From a bacterium 210820-DFI.6.37 (GTDB lineage: Bacteria; Bacillota; Clostridia; Peptostreptococcales; Anaerovoracaceae): a DNA stretch of 50,635 nucleotides. Shown here in pieces: positions 8,643 through 18,411 of the stretch. Below the pieces are notes generated by a model that worked only from the letters and a program-made list of their open reading frames with translations, searched no databases and was not told the DNA's origin. The position numbers and the translations under genes were made by a program. Every line of letters starts with the position of its first letter. The first letter of the stretch is position 1. Where the stretch lies: NCBI GenBank assembly GCA_020558355.1, contig JAJCKG010000018.1, positions 1-50,635 of the forward strand. The letters run 5' to 3'.

Positions 8643-9346
8643 GAATACAGTTCCTCCTCTTTCACCGGATGGATCAGCGCTCCCGCCGCCGACGCGAGAA
8701 CGGTACAGATAATAATGGCAAAGCCCGGAGAAATCTCTTTCAGTCCTGGGATCCAATAAAGGGCTGAGCTGAAAACAATGGCAATGAGGATTACCGCTCC
8801 GATGGACTTTTCTTTTTTAGCTGGCGGAATGATAATCGCTAAAAACATTCCATAGATGGCGATCCCCAGCGCGCTGCTGACAGCCGTTGGCAGAGCCGAG
8901 CTGGCCGCCGCCCCGAAAAAAGTCCCGCAGGTCCAGGAAGCAACGCACACAGCCATGATCCCGTATATGTAATGACGCCCTACTTTTCCCTCCTGGGTAC
9001 TGACCAGCGCAAAGGCCTCATCGGTTATAGTGAAAGCGATGATACATCGCTGGGGCCGGCTGATGGACGGTTCCAGCTTTTGGGATAGGGAGAGGGACAT
9101 CAGCGCGTAGCGCAGGTTGATCACCAGCTGGGTCAGCGCCATTTCAAAGTAAGGAGCCCCCGCGGCAATCACGGTCAGTCCGGCAAATTGTCCCGCGGAA
9201 GTCAGGTTTGTAAAGGAAATCAACGTGGCGCCCGCCACAGTGCTTCCGGTCTTTATGGCCGCCATACCGAAGGTAAATCCCACTGCCAGGTATCCCGCGC
9301 AGATGGGGATGGCGTCTTTCATTCCTCTTGCAATTTCGCTTCTCAT
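8639..9346 (-). CDS. azlC: AzlC branched-chain amino acid permease
   Basis: This 235-aa polytopic membrane protein matches AzlC. The N-terminus has the family pattern (KDAIPICAGYLAVGFTFGMA), followed by NLTSAGQFAG and about seven further hydrophobic segments. AzlC and AzlD form a two-subunit exporter for branched-chain amino acids. GGAG lies about six bases before the ATG, and azlD follows with a 4-nt overlap. Confidence 0.88.
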   Translation of the reverse strand: MRSEIARGMKDAIPICAGYLAVGFTFGMAAIKTGSTVAGATLISFTNLTSAGQFAGLTVIAAGAPYFEMALTQLVINLRYALMSLSLSQKLEPSISRPQRCIIAFTITDEAFALVSTQEGKVGRHYIYGIMAVCVASWTCGTFFGAAASSALPTAVSSALGIAIYGMFLAIIIPPAKKEKSIGAVILIAIVFSSALYWIPGLKEISPGFAIIICTVLASAAGALIHPVKEEELYS

Positions 9347-9458
9347 AATTACTCCTGTCTTTCTTAATGATGCGCTACCATTCTATCACAGAAAGCCCTG
9401 CTCCCCAAGCTTGAATTTTCCCCTAAATTATGATATCTTTCTTTACATGGAGGTACAC

Positions 9459-10184
9459 ATGACGATTACGCAAGCAATTGAAAAAAGAAAGTCCCGCAGG
9501 ACTTACAGCGATAAGCCCATCAGCCCGGAGCATACCGCGCTGCTCCGCAGCCGCGTTGATGAATACAATCAGAGATCCGGTCTGACCATTCGTCTGGTGG
9601 AAAAAGGGGCCTCCGCCTTTGCCGGTATACGAAAAAGCTATGGTATGTTCAAAGGCGTGCGTTCTTTTTTTGTAATGAAAGGCCCGGCGGGCGATCCGCA
9701 TTTAAAGGAAAAAATCGGTTACTACGGTGAGCTTCTGGTTCTGGAGGCAACCGCCCTCGGACTTGGAACGTGCTGGGTCGGAGGCACCTTCGATCCGTCA
9801 GGTATCCGCAGGAGCAGCGGAGAAGAGCTGGTCTGCGTTATTACAGTGGGGCCAGTGCCCGCTTCGGAAACCGCCCGTGAACGGCTGATATACAAGGCTA
9901 TCCACCGCGGCACCAAAACCATCGACCAGCTTTCCATGGTTACGGGAACTCCCCCTGCCTGGTTCCAAAGAGGAATGAAGGCAGTCCAGAAAGCGCCTTC
10001 TACCCGCAATACGCAAAAGGTTCTGTTCACCTATGAAAATGGAAGCCTGCGCGCGTCGGTACCGGACACCTATAAATTTGACCTAGTGGATCTGGGTATT
10101 GCCAAGCTGCATTTTTCTCTGGCAGCTAAAGGCCGTTTTGAAATCGGAAATGGCGGAAGCTATATCCCGCCGGAAAAGGAGTGA
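9459..10184 (+). CDS. Nitroreductase-family protein (TM1586-like)
   Basis: This 241-aa protein begins TITQAIEKRKSRRTYSDKPI, the usual opening of nitroreductase-fold proteins, and contains GYYGELLVLEATALGLGTCWVGGTF. The two half-domains suggest the single-chain putative TM nitroreductase family, which binds FMN and reduces unknown substrates with NAD(P)H. GGAGG at 9449-9453 sets the start at 9459; earlier in-frame ATGs lie before this site and inside the divergent azlC region. The next gene follows after 10 nt, so the two are probably co-transcribed. Confidence 0.78.
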   Translation: MTITQAIEKRKSRRTYSDKPISPEHTALLRSRVDEYNQRSGLTIRLVEKGASAFAGIRKSYGMFKGVRSFFVMKGPAGDPHLKEKIGYYGELLVLEATALGLGTCWVGGTFDPSGIRRSSGEELVCVITVGPVPASETARERLIYKAIHRGTKTIDQLSMVTGTPPAWFQRGMKAVQKAPSTRNTQKVLFTYENGSLRASVPDTYKFDLVDLGIAKLHFSLAAKGRFEIGNGGSYIPPEKE

Positions 10185-10194
10185 GGAAAAAAGC

Positions 10195-11178
10195 ATGACC
10201 CAAAATGTGAATACCCAGCCAAAGAAGCCTTTCCTGTATGCCAGTCTGATTTTTCTTCAATGCCTGCTTTGGGGCGTTGGAAATCCTGTAGTAAAAATCG
10301 GGCTGGAAACGATGTCCCCTTTCTGGTGTATGACGACCCGCTACGGGCTGGCCTTTGTCCTGTTTCTGATTTTTTTCGGAAAACAGATCATCCCCCATTT
10401 CAAGAGGGAATATCTTAAAAGCAGCGTCATCATCGGCCTGTTTACCGCCGCTTCCTTTAGCTTCAGCACCTTTTCTCTGATGCTGACACAAGCTACAATT
10501 TCAGGGTTTTTGCTGTCGCTTTCGGTGGTGTTTACGCCGATTCTTTCCTTTTTTATATTAAGACAGAAAACCAGCAAGCGGCTGATTCTGATCATTTTTA
10601 TTGTTGTTGTAGGAATGTATTTTCTCTGCGGAAACGGCGGAGCCTTTTCCTTTGGCGCCGGAGAAATCTGCGCGCTTCTCAGCGCTCTTACCGGAGCGGG
10701 TATGCTGACTTACAGCTCAAAGCATGTCAGCGATATCGGGCCTTTTGCCCTTTCTGCCGCCCAGTGCGCTGTTACAGCCATTGTAAGCTTTATCCTCGCG
10801 CTTATTTTTGAAGATATCCATTCTCTGACTTCTGTTTCGGCTCAGGGGTGGATCTGTGTCATCTATCTGGCGGTGGCCTGCACCTGTATCGCTTACAGTC
10901 TGCAAAACATTGCCCTGCGCAGGGTATCGGCTATATTCGTATCGCTGGCATTCTGCTCAGAACCGGTTTTTACAGCCATCGCGTCTTATATCATGCTGAA
11001 GGAAACCCTTTCTGCCGGCGGCTTTTTCGGGGCGGTTCTCATCGCCGCGGGGATCGTGCTGGCATCGGTACTGCCTTCCGCGCCGGATTCATCCGAAGCG
11101 GGAACCTCTAACGGCGGGGAAGCTCCTCAGGGACAGAATCACGACCCAGATAGCCCTGCGGGAAATCAGGAAATTTAG
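10195..11178 (+). CDS. EamA/DMT superfamily permease
   Basis: This 327-aa protein has about ten transmembrane helices in two EamA repeats. The first starts at the N-terminus (FLQCLLWGVGNPVVKIGLETM); the second follows SALTGAGMLTYSSKHV. A hydrophilic tail of about 35 residues ends it. Drug/metabolite transporters of this type export amino acids or metabolites; the substrate is unknown. The start is the ATG after AAAGGAGTGAGG. It lies just downstream of the nitroreductase gene. Confidence 0.8.
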   Translation: MTQNVNTQPKKPFLYASLIFLQCLLWGVGNPVVKIGLETMSPFWCMTTRYGLAFVLFLIFFGKQIIPHFKREYLKSSVIIGLFTAASFSFSTFSLMLTQATISGFLLSLSVVFTPILSFFILRQKTSKRLILIIFIVVVGMYFLCGNGGAFSFGAGEICALLSALTGAGMLTYSSKHVSDIGPFALSAAQCAVTAIVSFILALIFEDIHSLTSVSAQGWICVIYLAVACTCIAYSLQNIALRRVSAIFVSLAFCSEPVFTAIASYIMLKETLSAGGFFGAVLIAAGIVLASVLPSAPDSSEAGTSNGGEAPQGQNHDPDSPAGNQEI

Positions 11179-11212
11179 GCTTTTCAAGCCCCAGGGTTTA
11201 GATGCTGCGCGC

Positions 11213-11257
11213 GCGGGCCCTTGCTAAAAGGGGCGGTCCGCTTTTCAGATCCCGCAG
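11213..11257 (+). terminator. Probable terminator of the EamA gene
   Basis: GCGGG and CCCTT before the loop pair with AAGGG and the GGTCCGC-side arm, followed by TTTT. The stem is GC-rich but imperfect, about 35 nt after the stop codon. Confidence 0.45.
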
Positions 11258-11274
11258 TTATTCATATAAAGAAC

Positions 11275-11363
11275 AAAGGGGCCTGCGCGTTGGAGCGGTA
11301 AACACTCTCCTGTCCGCTTGACTTAGGAGAGGTTCGTTCCATTTCCGCGCTGCCCCTTTTTTA
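11275..11363. ncRNA. Long rod-like hairpin, candidate structured RNA or elaborate terminator
   Basis: AAAGGGGC (11275-11282) pairs with GCCCCTTT (11352-11359) and GCGCG (11285-11289) with CGCGC (11346-11350). Inside, GGA/TCC, AAC/GTT and a 7-bp stem CTCTCCT (11305-11311) / AGGAGAG (11325-11331) continue the rod. A T-run follows on the plus strand. It may end transcripts from both sides. It lacks the GGAA loop of SRP RNA and no known riboswitch core was recognised. Confidence 0.4.
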
Positions 11364-11537
11364 TTTTTTATCTTTTCCAAAGATTTCGGCCGCTTTTAAG
11401 CTGGCGGCCGCCAGACCGCCCAGCAAGGCAGTCGTTACAGCAAGTCCCGTAAGAAGCTCCTTCGGGTCTTTATCCTGATTTCTTCGGATATCTTCTTTCG
11501 GATGCCCTTTTTTATTTTTAGAAAATCCGACTTTCAT
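11361..11537 (-). CDS. Small membrane protein, unknown function
   Basis: This 58-aa protein has a basic, Lys-rich N-terminal half and one C-terminal hydrophobic helix (LLTGLAVTTALLGGLAAASL). I do not recognise a family. The ATG at 11537 overlaps the stop of the upstream gene (ATGA) and has GGAG nine bases before it. An in-frame ATG at 11552 is possible but has a poorer site. It is the last gene of a three-gene, fully overlapping minus-strand operon, so it is probably expressed in fixed ratio with the ArsC/Spx-like protein. Confidence 0.6.
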   Translation of the reverse strand: MKVGFSKNKKGHPKEDIRRNQDKDPKELLTGLAVTTALLGGLAAASLKAAEIFGKDKK

Positions 11538-11881
11538 AGTTTTTCGCTCCATTCCGCTTCTTTAAAGCCTGCCAGAACCACGTCACCGTCAATGACCAGA
11601 GGCCGTTTTACCAGCATACCGTCCGAAGCCAACAGATCCAGCTGCTGGTCATCGCTCATTTCCGGCAGTCTGTCCTTCAGCCGCATTTCCCGGTAAATCT
11701 GTCCGCTGGTGTTGAAAAATCGTTTCAGCGGCAGTCCGCTTTTCTCATAAGCCGCTTTCAGCTCTTCCCGGGAAGGGTTGTTTTCTTTAATGTCAACAGG
11801 CTCATATTCTTTTCCCTGCTCATCGAGCCACTTGAGGGCCTTTTTACATGTAGTGCATTTGGGGTAATGGTAAACTCTCAC
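11534..11881 (-). CDS. ArsC/Spx/YffB-family protein
   Basis: This 115-aa thioredoxin-fold protein has CTTC near the N-terminus (YHYPKCTTCKKALKWLDEQG), LKRFFNTSG and a C-terminal KRPLVIDGDVVLAGF. These are marks of the arsenate reductase-like/Spx family. Members are either glutaredoxin-type reductases or RNA polymerase-binding redox regulators such as Spx and MgsR. The CXXC pair is compatible with either, and no arsenic genes are nearby. It starts with GTG overlapping the upstream stop (GTGA), which implies translational coupling. Confidence 0.75.
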   Translation of the reverse strand: MRVYHYPKCTTCKKALKWLDEQGKEYEPVDIKENNPSREELKAAYEKSGLPLKRFFNTSGQIYREMRLKDRLPEMSDDQQLDLLASDGMLVKRPLVIDGDVVLAGFKEAEWSEKL

Positions 11882-12513
11882 GCTTCCGCCTCCTTTTCTT
11901 CCTCCTCTTCCGGCTTCTCTTCATCGGCTCCGGCGTCCCGCTCAGTTTCCTGCTGTTTTTCCCGCTTCAAATCCGCCAGCTCCGGCACTGGGCTGCCCGC
12001 GGCCTCCGCTTTCAGTCTCTCAAGCTTCATACGCAGAGGGCTTTGACGCGCCTGCGTCAGGATCTCGTCAAGGGCGGCGCTCAGTTCTTCTTCCGAGCGT
12101 TCTCTTAAATCCGCCATATTGGAGTCTGCTGTTTCGCCCAGATTTTCGATTACTGATTTCAGCTGATCCCGCATCCCTGAAATATCCTGCCGCAGATCCT
12201 TTTTCATAGCTTTCATCTCTGTCCTCAGGTTTTTTTCCAGATCGTCGCCGGTTTCCAACGCTCTCATATCAGTCTGCAAATCTTCCTGGAATTCTTTCGC
12301 CTGTGCCTGGAATTTTCCTCTCATATCAGACAGCATCTGTTCCATCTGCTGTCTCATGTCACTGATATGGTCTTCTACATCTTCCTCAATCTCATCGATA
12401 TGAGCCTGAGTCTCTCTTTCCAAATCCGCGGTCTCATTCTCGATCTGAAAGTTAGTATCCCTTATTTTGTCATAATTGAGGGATAAAATCATGCCCAATT
12501 CTTCAATGTCCAT
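11878..12513 (-). CDS. Coiled-coil protein with acidic tail, unknown function
   Basis: This 211-aa protein is almost wholly heptad-like and charged, with recurring DMR and LR segments (HISDMRQQMEQMLSDMRG). It ends in a Glu-rich run of about 15 residues. No signal peptide or membrane helix is present, so it should be cytoplasmic and oligomeric. The start at 12513 follows AGAAGG; a longer reading to 12594 lacks such a site. It is the first gene of the overlapping operon with the ArsC/Spx-like and small membrane proteins. Function is unknown; scaffolding is a guess. Confidence 0.6.
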   Translation of the reverse strand: MDIEELGMILSLNYDKIRDTNFQIENETADLERETQAHIDEIEEDVEDHISDMRQQMEQMLSDMRGKFQAQAKEFQEDLQTDMRALETGDDLEKNLRTEMKAMKKDLRQDISGMRDQLKSVIENLGETADSNMADLRERSEEELSAALDEILTQARQSPLRMKLERLKAEAAGSPVPELADLKREKQQETERDAGADEEKPEEEEEKEAEA

Positions 12514-12565
12514 AAGTCCTTCTCTCTCCATCTGATGTGTCTGACTTGTCCAGTCGATTAGTACC

Positions 12566-12594
12566 ATCCTACCACATTGACTCGTTTTTCTCAA
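12566..12594 (-). promoter_or_regulatory. Putative promoter of the coiled-coil operon
   Basis: On the minus strand TTGAGA (12594-12589), a 17-nt spacer and TAGGAT (12571-12566) lie about 50 nt before the start codon. The -10 is a moderate match. Confidence 0.4.
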
Positions 12595-12760
12595 TACGCT
12601 TTTGAAGTTTTTTCCATAATTTTTTCACATATTCAACACATTAGCCTCATCTCCATCCCCGCCACTCAAAAAGCGCCCGGCTTTCATCCTCCTACAGACA
12701 ATAATCCCCAGGCGCTTTGCGCAATCATAATTTACTTTTATCCGCCAGAAAAACTCGCCG

Positions 12761-12930
12761 CACACCGCTTCCCTTATCTGATAGGAAAATTTGCGGCAGG
12801 CACCTCCGCAGCAGCGCAAGGACCAGTGCCCAGAGCACACCGCTTCCCCTAACCGTGATGGGAAAATTTGCGGCGGGCACCTCCGCAGCAACGCGAGGAC
12901 CAGTGCCCAGAGCAAATTTTTCCCATCACT
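12761..12930. repeat. Tandem 75-bp hairpin repeat downstream of ilvD
   Basis: A unit starting CACACCGCTTCCC at 12761 recurs at 12836, with a 2-nt length difference. Each unit holds GGCACCTCCGCAGCA and an AGGACCAGTGCC arm that pair around GGCAC/GTGCC. The second unit is enclosed by GTGATGGGAAAATTTG (from 12857) and its near-perfect complement ending at about 12930. It reads as a strong structured 3' end for the leftward ilv operon or as an intergenic palindromic repeat. The 412-nt stretch 12514-12925 holds nothing else that I can support. Confidence 0.65.
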
Positions 12931-14590
12931 CCATGACAGCTCCCTTATCCGCAGACGTAACGTTTCTCTGATATCTGGAAAGCCATCCGGATTTTGCGCC
13001 GAAATCCGGAGCGACATAAGCCGCCTTCCGCTGTTTCAGCTCTTCATCACTGACTTTTACATTGATTTTAGAGGCCGGGATATCGATTTCAATCACATCC
13101 CCTTCCTGGATATACGCAATATTACCGCCCGCGGCAGCCTCCGGCGCTACATGGCCAATGGACGCGCCTCTGCTGGCTCCGCTGAATCTTCCGTCTGTAA
13201 TCAGGGCTACTGTTTTATCCAGCCGCATTCCCGCAAGGGCGCTGGTCGGATTGAGCATTTCCCGCATTCCCGGGCCGCCCTTCGGACCCTCGTAGCGGAT
13301 TACAACCACATCTCCGTCTACGATCTTTCCGCCGTAAATGGCTTCGATGGCATCCTCTTCGCAGTCAAAAACTCTGGCCGGACCGGAATGAGTCAGCATC
13401 TCAGGCGCGACAGCGCTTCTCTTTACAACACATCCGTTCTGAGCGATGTTTCCCCACAGAACCGCGATTCCGCCGGTTTCACTGTATGGCTCTTCCACCG
13501 GACGGATGATGTTATGATCCTTCACATATGCGCCTTCCATGTTTTCGCCTACTGTTTTTCCTGTAGCTGTGATCAGGCTCTTATCGATAAGTCCCTTTTT
13601 ATCCAGTTCGCTGAACACTGCCATCAGGCCGCCTGCCCGGTTCAGATCGTGCATATGAGTACCGCCTGCCGGCGCCAGATGACACAGATTCGGAACCTTA
13701 CCGCTGAATTCGTTAAAGATATTCAGGTTCAGTTCTACTCCGGCTTCGTTGGCAATGGCCAGCAGATGAAGCACGCTGTTGGAGGAGCAGCCCAGCGCCA
13801 TATCGCAGGCCAGCGCGTTTCGGATGGATTTCTCGTTGATGATGTCTCTCGCGGTGATTTCTTTTTCAACCAGTTCCATAATCGCCATACCCGCGTGCTT
13901 TGCCAGGCGGATTCTTCCGCTTTCAACGGCTGGAATTGTTCCGTTTCCAGGAAGCGCGATACCAATGGCTTCGCAAAGACAGTTCATGCTGTTTGCGGTA
14001 TACATACCGGAGCAGGAACCACAGCCCGGACAGGTATTCTGTTCAAATTCCATCAGCTTTTCGTCATCGATGATATTGGCTTTTCTTGCGCCTACCGCTT
14101 CAAACATCTTGGAAAGGCTTGTTTCTTCATCATTTACAATACCGGACATCATTGGACCTCCTGAGCAGACAACTGCCGGAATATCCATTCTTACAGCGGC
14201 CATAACCATTCCCGGTACGATCTTATCGCAGTTTGGAACCAATACAGCTCCGTCGAGAGCATGGGCCATGATCATGGTTTCCACACTGTCAGCGATCAGT
14301 TCGCGGCTTGCCAGGCTGTATTTCATACCGATATGTCCCATGGCGATTCCGTCGCACACGCCGATGGCCGGGATCTCAATCGGAGTTCCTCCCGCCATCC
14401 TTACGCCGGCCTTTACCGCTTCCGCCACCTTGTCCAGATGCATATGTCCAGGTACGATCTCACTCTTTGCTGATACCACGCCGATCAGCGGCCGGTCCAG
14501 TTCTTCCTTTGTATAGCCCATGGCATAGAACAGACTCCGCATAGGAGCTTTTTCCACACCCTGAGTTACCTTTGCGCTTCTCAATGCCAT
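12926..14590 (-). CDS. ilvD: Dihydroxy-acid dehydratase
   Basis: IlvD dehydrates 2,3-dihydroxy-3-methylbutanoate/-pentanoate to the keto acids of valine and isoleucine. The 554-aa length is standard. The Fe-S cluster cysteines are visible in NCDKIVPGM and [19 protein letters not shown], and the C-terminal signature [20 protein letters not shown] is intact. It is the last gene of the leftward ilvB-ilvN-ilvC-ilvD set. AAAGGAG precedes the ATG, and a 31-nt inverted repeat (14611-14641) stands just upstream in the ilvC-ilvD spacer. Confidence 0.96.
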   Translation of the reverse strand: MALRSAKVTQGVEKAPMRSLFYAMGYTKEELDRPLIGVVSAKSEIVPGHMHLDKVAEAVKAGVRMAGGTPIEIPAIGVCDGIAMGHIGMKYSLASRELIADSVETMIMAHALDGAVLVPNCDKIVPGMVMAAVRMDIPAVVCSGGPMMSGIVNDEETSLSKMFEAVGARKANIIDDEKLMEFEQNTCPGCGSCSGMYTANSMNCLCEAIGIALPGNGTIPAVESGRIRLAKHAGMAIMELVEKEITARDIINEKSIRNALACDMALGCSSNSVLHLLAIANEAGVELNLNIFNEFSGKVPNLCHLAPAGGTHMHDLNRAGGLMAVFSELDKKGLIDKSLITATGKTVGENMEGAYVKDHNIIRPVEEPYSETGGIAVLWGNIAQNGCVVKRSAVAPEMLTHSGPARVFDCEEDAIEAIYGGKIVDGDVVVIRYEGPKGGPGMREMLNPTSALAGMRLDKTVALITDGRFSGASRGASIGHVAPEAAAGGNIAYIQEGDVIEIDIPASKINVKVSDEELKQRKAAYVAPDFGAKSGWLSRYQRNVTSADKGAVME

Positions 14591-14610
14591 AATAATCTCC
14601 TTTTATACCA

Positions 14611-14641
14611 ACAGGACAGATGCTGGCCGCATCCGTCCTGT
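14611..14641. other. Inverted repeat in the ilvC-ilvD spacer
   Basis: ACAGGAC and GATGC pair with GCATC and GTCCTGT around a 5-nt loop, about 12 bp with one mismatch. On the ilv mRNA strand no U-run follows, so it is not a terminator for that strand. It may protect or process the ilvD segment of the mRNA. Confidence 0.5.
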
Positions 14642-14769
14642 TTTTCTTCTCTCTGCTATCATTTAAGCTTTTTGTTAACAGCTGCCGCGAAATCGGCGCC
14701 CGTTAACACCCGCTCAAGCGTTTCAGCCCACAAATCCGGTGAAAATCCGATAAATCGCAAATTCACTCT

Positions 14770-15789
<1,020 letters not shown>

Positions 15790-15899
15790 TTATTGAAATT
15801 AATTATAGCTGTCTTAACTTTATCAGACAGCGAGGAAAGCCGGGTCCCGCAAAAGTTCCAGGCCACCTGCCTCTGTCTGTTTTTTTCCTTCAGGATTTT

Positions 15900-16412
15900 T
15901 TAAAAATCCATGTCTCTGTCCTGAATGCCTCTTGCGATACCCGTAATACCGGTTCTGCACACCTCCAGAACATCGTAGCAGGAAAGCATATCCATGAATC
16001 CATCCAGCTTTTCCGGCGCTCCGGTCAGCTCTATGATCATACTGTCCTTGGACAGATCGATGATCTTTCCTCTGTAGATCTCAATGATCTCTCTGAGAGC
16101 GGAACGATCATTTTTATCGCATTTGATCTTAACCAGCAGCAGCTCCCGATACAGACTTTCCGCGGCGTTCAGAGTGAAAATATCCCGAACGACTTCCAGT
16201 TTTTCAGTCTGTGTAAGGATCTGGTGAAGGGCCTGCTCCGTCCCATTGAACACGATGGTGATTCTGGAAATTTCCGGATTGTTTGTCGCGGAAACGGTCA
16301 GGGAGTCAATATTGAAGCCCCGCCGTCCGAACAGGCTTACTACTCTTGACAATACATTGGACTGATTGTCCACTAATATACTGATTACTTCTTTTTTCAG
16401 TGTTTTATCCAT
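15900..16412 (-). CDS. ilvN: Acetolactate synthase regulatory subunit
   Basis: This 170-aa protein is the small subunit (IlvN/IlvH) that activates IlvB and confers valine feedback inhibition. The N-terminal ACT domain is clear (ISILVDNQSNVLSRVVSLFGRRGFNIDSL is the classical opening), followed by the typical C-terminal domain ending near ARGIQDRDMDF. It is 13 nt downstream of ilvB, so they should be co-translated in similar amounts. Confidence 0.95.
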   Translation of the reverse strand: MDKTLKKEVISILVDNQSNVLSRVVSLFGRRGFNIDSLTVSATNNPEISRITIVFNGTEQALHQILTQTEKLEVVRDIFTLNAAESLYRELLLVKIKCDKNDRSALREIIEIYRGKIIDLSKDSMIIELTGAPEKLDGFMDMLSCYDVLEVCRTGITGIARGIQDRDMDF

Positions 16413-16425
16413 TTTGTTCTCCTTC

Positions 16426-18087
16426 CTATCCGATGATCATATCCTCAACTGTACCGCCGCCCGGAATCATTGGAAGTACTTGCTCTTCTGTGGCGATAGC
16501 ACAGTCGATCCATACCGGTCCCTTTTCCTGGAGCGCTTTTTTGAATACATCCTCGAACTCGGTCGGAGTTGACGCGGAATAGCCCTTGGCGCCAAAAGCT
16601 TCCGCCAGCTTCGGGAAGTTGGTCTTTCTTCCCGGCGTTGTGGCAGAGTACCGTCTTCCGTAGAACCTGGTCTGCCACTGGTAAACCATGCCCAAAACCC
16701 GATTGTTCATAATAATCGTTATAATAGGAAGCCCTTCGCTTACCGCGGTACACGCTTCATTGAGATTCATGTGGAAGGAGCCGTCACCTGTAAAGTGGAT
16801 GACCCGCTTTTCCGGACATCCCATCTGCGCTCCGATTGCCGCGCCGTAGCCAAATCCCATGGTTCCCAGCCCGCCGCTGGTAATAAAGTCTTTTGTCTTA
16901 TCGTGCTTCAGATACTGGGCCGCCCACATCTGATGCTGGCCTACATCTGTTACATAAATGGTCTCTTTGTCGGTGAGATCGCATACCGCTGTTACGATTT
17001 CACTCGGATGCAGCTCCGCGTCCTGACATTTTACATCGCCGGTCTTCTTTTTCCACTCAGTGGACTGAGTTACCCACTCCGCGTGATCCCGCTTTTCGAT
17101 CAGCGGAAGCAGCTTTTGAAGGAAGTCCTTTACATCGCTGATGACGCTCTTGTCTACGATTACATTTTTATTGATCTCGCTTTTATCGATGTCTACCTGG
17201 ATCTTCTTGGCTTTTCTGGCAAATTTCTGAGGGTTGAGGGCTACCCGGTCACTAAAGCGGCAGCCCAGCGCAATCAGAAGGTCCGCCCGGTCAACAGCCC
17301 GGTTGGCCGCAATGCTGCCATGCATTCCGATCAGTCCCAGATTCCGCTTGTTTTCGTGTCCCAGGATACCGGAGGCCATAAGAGTGTGGGTAGCCGGAAT
17401 ATCAGCCTTTTCCATCAGTTCATTCAGCTCCTCACCCGCTCTTGACGCGCTGAGGCCGCCTCCGCAGTAGAGGACTGGCCGTTCCGCCTGATTGATCATG
17501 GCCGCGATCTCCGCGACTTCCTCCTCCGTCGCCTTTGGATTCGGCCGGAGCGGAAGCGGTTTTCCCTTCTTATAATCGATAGTATCCGCTGTTACATCTT
17601 TTGTAATATCAATCAGTACCGGACCCTTTCTTCCGCTGTTTGCAATGCGGAAGGATTCCCGCAGAGCCTGCTCCAGATCCTCGATCCTGTTTACAAAGAA
17701 GCTGTGCTTTGTTATTGGTAAGGTCACACCTGTAATGGATATTTCCTGGAACGCGTCTCTTCCGATCAGGTTGTCAGGCACATTGGCTGTAATAGCAACC
17801 ATCGGGATGCTGTCCATGAAAGCCGTCGCGATGCCCGTAACCAGGTTGGTCGCTCCCGGTCCGCTGGTGGCAAAGACAACGCCGGTTCTTCCAGTCGCTC
17901 TGTAGTAACCGTCCGCCGCGTGAGCCGCCCCCTGTTCGTGGGCAGTCAGGACGTGCTTGATTTTGTCTCTGTATTCATACAGCACATCGTATAGATTGAG
18001 GGCTGTTCCGCCCGGGTATCCGAATATCGTATCTACACCATGCTCTAACAAAATTTCCGCTACTAACTGTGATCCTGTTAATTTCAT
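16426..18087 (-). CDS. ilvB: Acetolactate synthase catalytic subunit
   Basis: This TPP enzyme condenses pyruvate with pyruvate or 2-ketobutyrate, the first common step to Val, Leu and Ile. The 553-aa product has the N-terminal GYPGGTALNLYD, the catalytic Glu in TAHEQGAAHAADG, ALGCRFSDR, and the TPP/Mg motif starting GDGSFHMN. It opens the leftward ilvBNCD set with its own promoter about 70 nt upstream. Unlike leuA, its leader is too short for a T-box. Confidence 0.96.
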   Translation of the reverse strand: MKLTGSQLVAEILLEHGVDTIFGYPGGTALNLYDVLYEYRDKIKHVLTAHEQGAAHAADGYYRATGRTGVVFATSGPGATNLVTGIATAFMDSIPMVAITANVPDNLIGRDAFQEISITGVTLPITKHSFFVNRIEDLEQALRESFRIANSGRKGPVLIDITKDVTADTIDYKKGKPLPLRPNPKATEEEVAEIAAMINQAERPVLYCGGGLSASRAGEELNELMEKADIPATHTLMASGILGHENKRNLGLIGMHGSIAANRAVDRADLLIALGCRFSDRVALNPQKFARKAKKIQVDIDKSEINKNVIVDKSVISDVKDFLQKLLPLIEKRDHAEWVTQSTEWKKKTGDVKCQDAELHPSEIVTAVCDLTDKETIYVTDVGQHQMWAAQYLKHDKTKDFITSGGLGTMGFGYGAAIGAQMGCPEKRVIHFTGDGSFHMNLNEACTAVSEGLPIITIIMNNRVLGMVYQWQTRFYGRRYSATTPGRKTNFPKLAEAFGAKGYSASTPTEFEDVFKKALQEKGPVWIDCAIATEEQVLPMIPGGGTVEDMIIG

Positions 18088-18160
18088 TTCGCATTCATCC
18101 TTTTCTTCAAATTATAATTTCTCATATTTTTATACACCATTTTTGCTTTGAGTACAACCT

Positions 18161-18188
18161 ATTATAGAGCTTTTTTTAAGAAAATCAA
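18161..18188 (-). promoter_or_regulatory. Sigma-A promoter of ilvBNCD
   Basis: On the minus strand TTGATT (18188-18183), a 16-nt spacer and a perfect TATAAT (18166-18161). The predicted leader is only about 65-70 nt. The 620-nt ilvB-leuA gap is AT-rich between this promoter and that of leuA and holds no gene. Confidence 0.65.
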
Positions 18189-18375
18189 GTAGTTTTTGTT
18201 TGTTTTAACAAAAAAAAATATTTTTCATAGTTTTATTTAACAAATTCTCATTTTCAAGACTTCCAATTTCCCTTTTTGCCCTGTAGATTTTTGCCATTCA
18301 GCGGCATCGTCCTGTCAAAAATCCCCGCGCCGCGCTTTTACAATATGGAAAGAGAATAAAAGTTAATTTTTTATG

Positions 18376-18405
18376 TTGACAAACGCCTGTCCTTTCCCTT
18401 ATACT
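18376..18405 (+). promoter_or_regulatory. Sigma-A promoter of leuACD
   Basis: A perfect TTGACA (18376-18381), 18-nt spacer and TATACT (18400-18405). The predicted start near 18412 lies just before the T-box leader. Confidence 0.78.
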
Positions 18406-18411
18406 AATTAC

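Noticed and set aside
11275..11363. SRP (4.5S) RNA or 6S RNA
   Set aside because: Neither strand shows the GGAA tetraloop with AGCAG bulge of SRP RNA, and the element is too short for 6S RNA and lacks its central open bubble.
12791..14164. Long plus-strand frame opposite ilvD and through the 75-bp repeats
   Set aside because: The opposite strand encodes an intact IlvD; the frame has no recognisable protein features.
18088..18160. T-box before ilvB
   Set aside because: The leader is only about 70 nt and has no GGTACCGCG-like motif.
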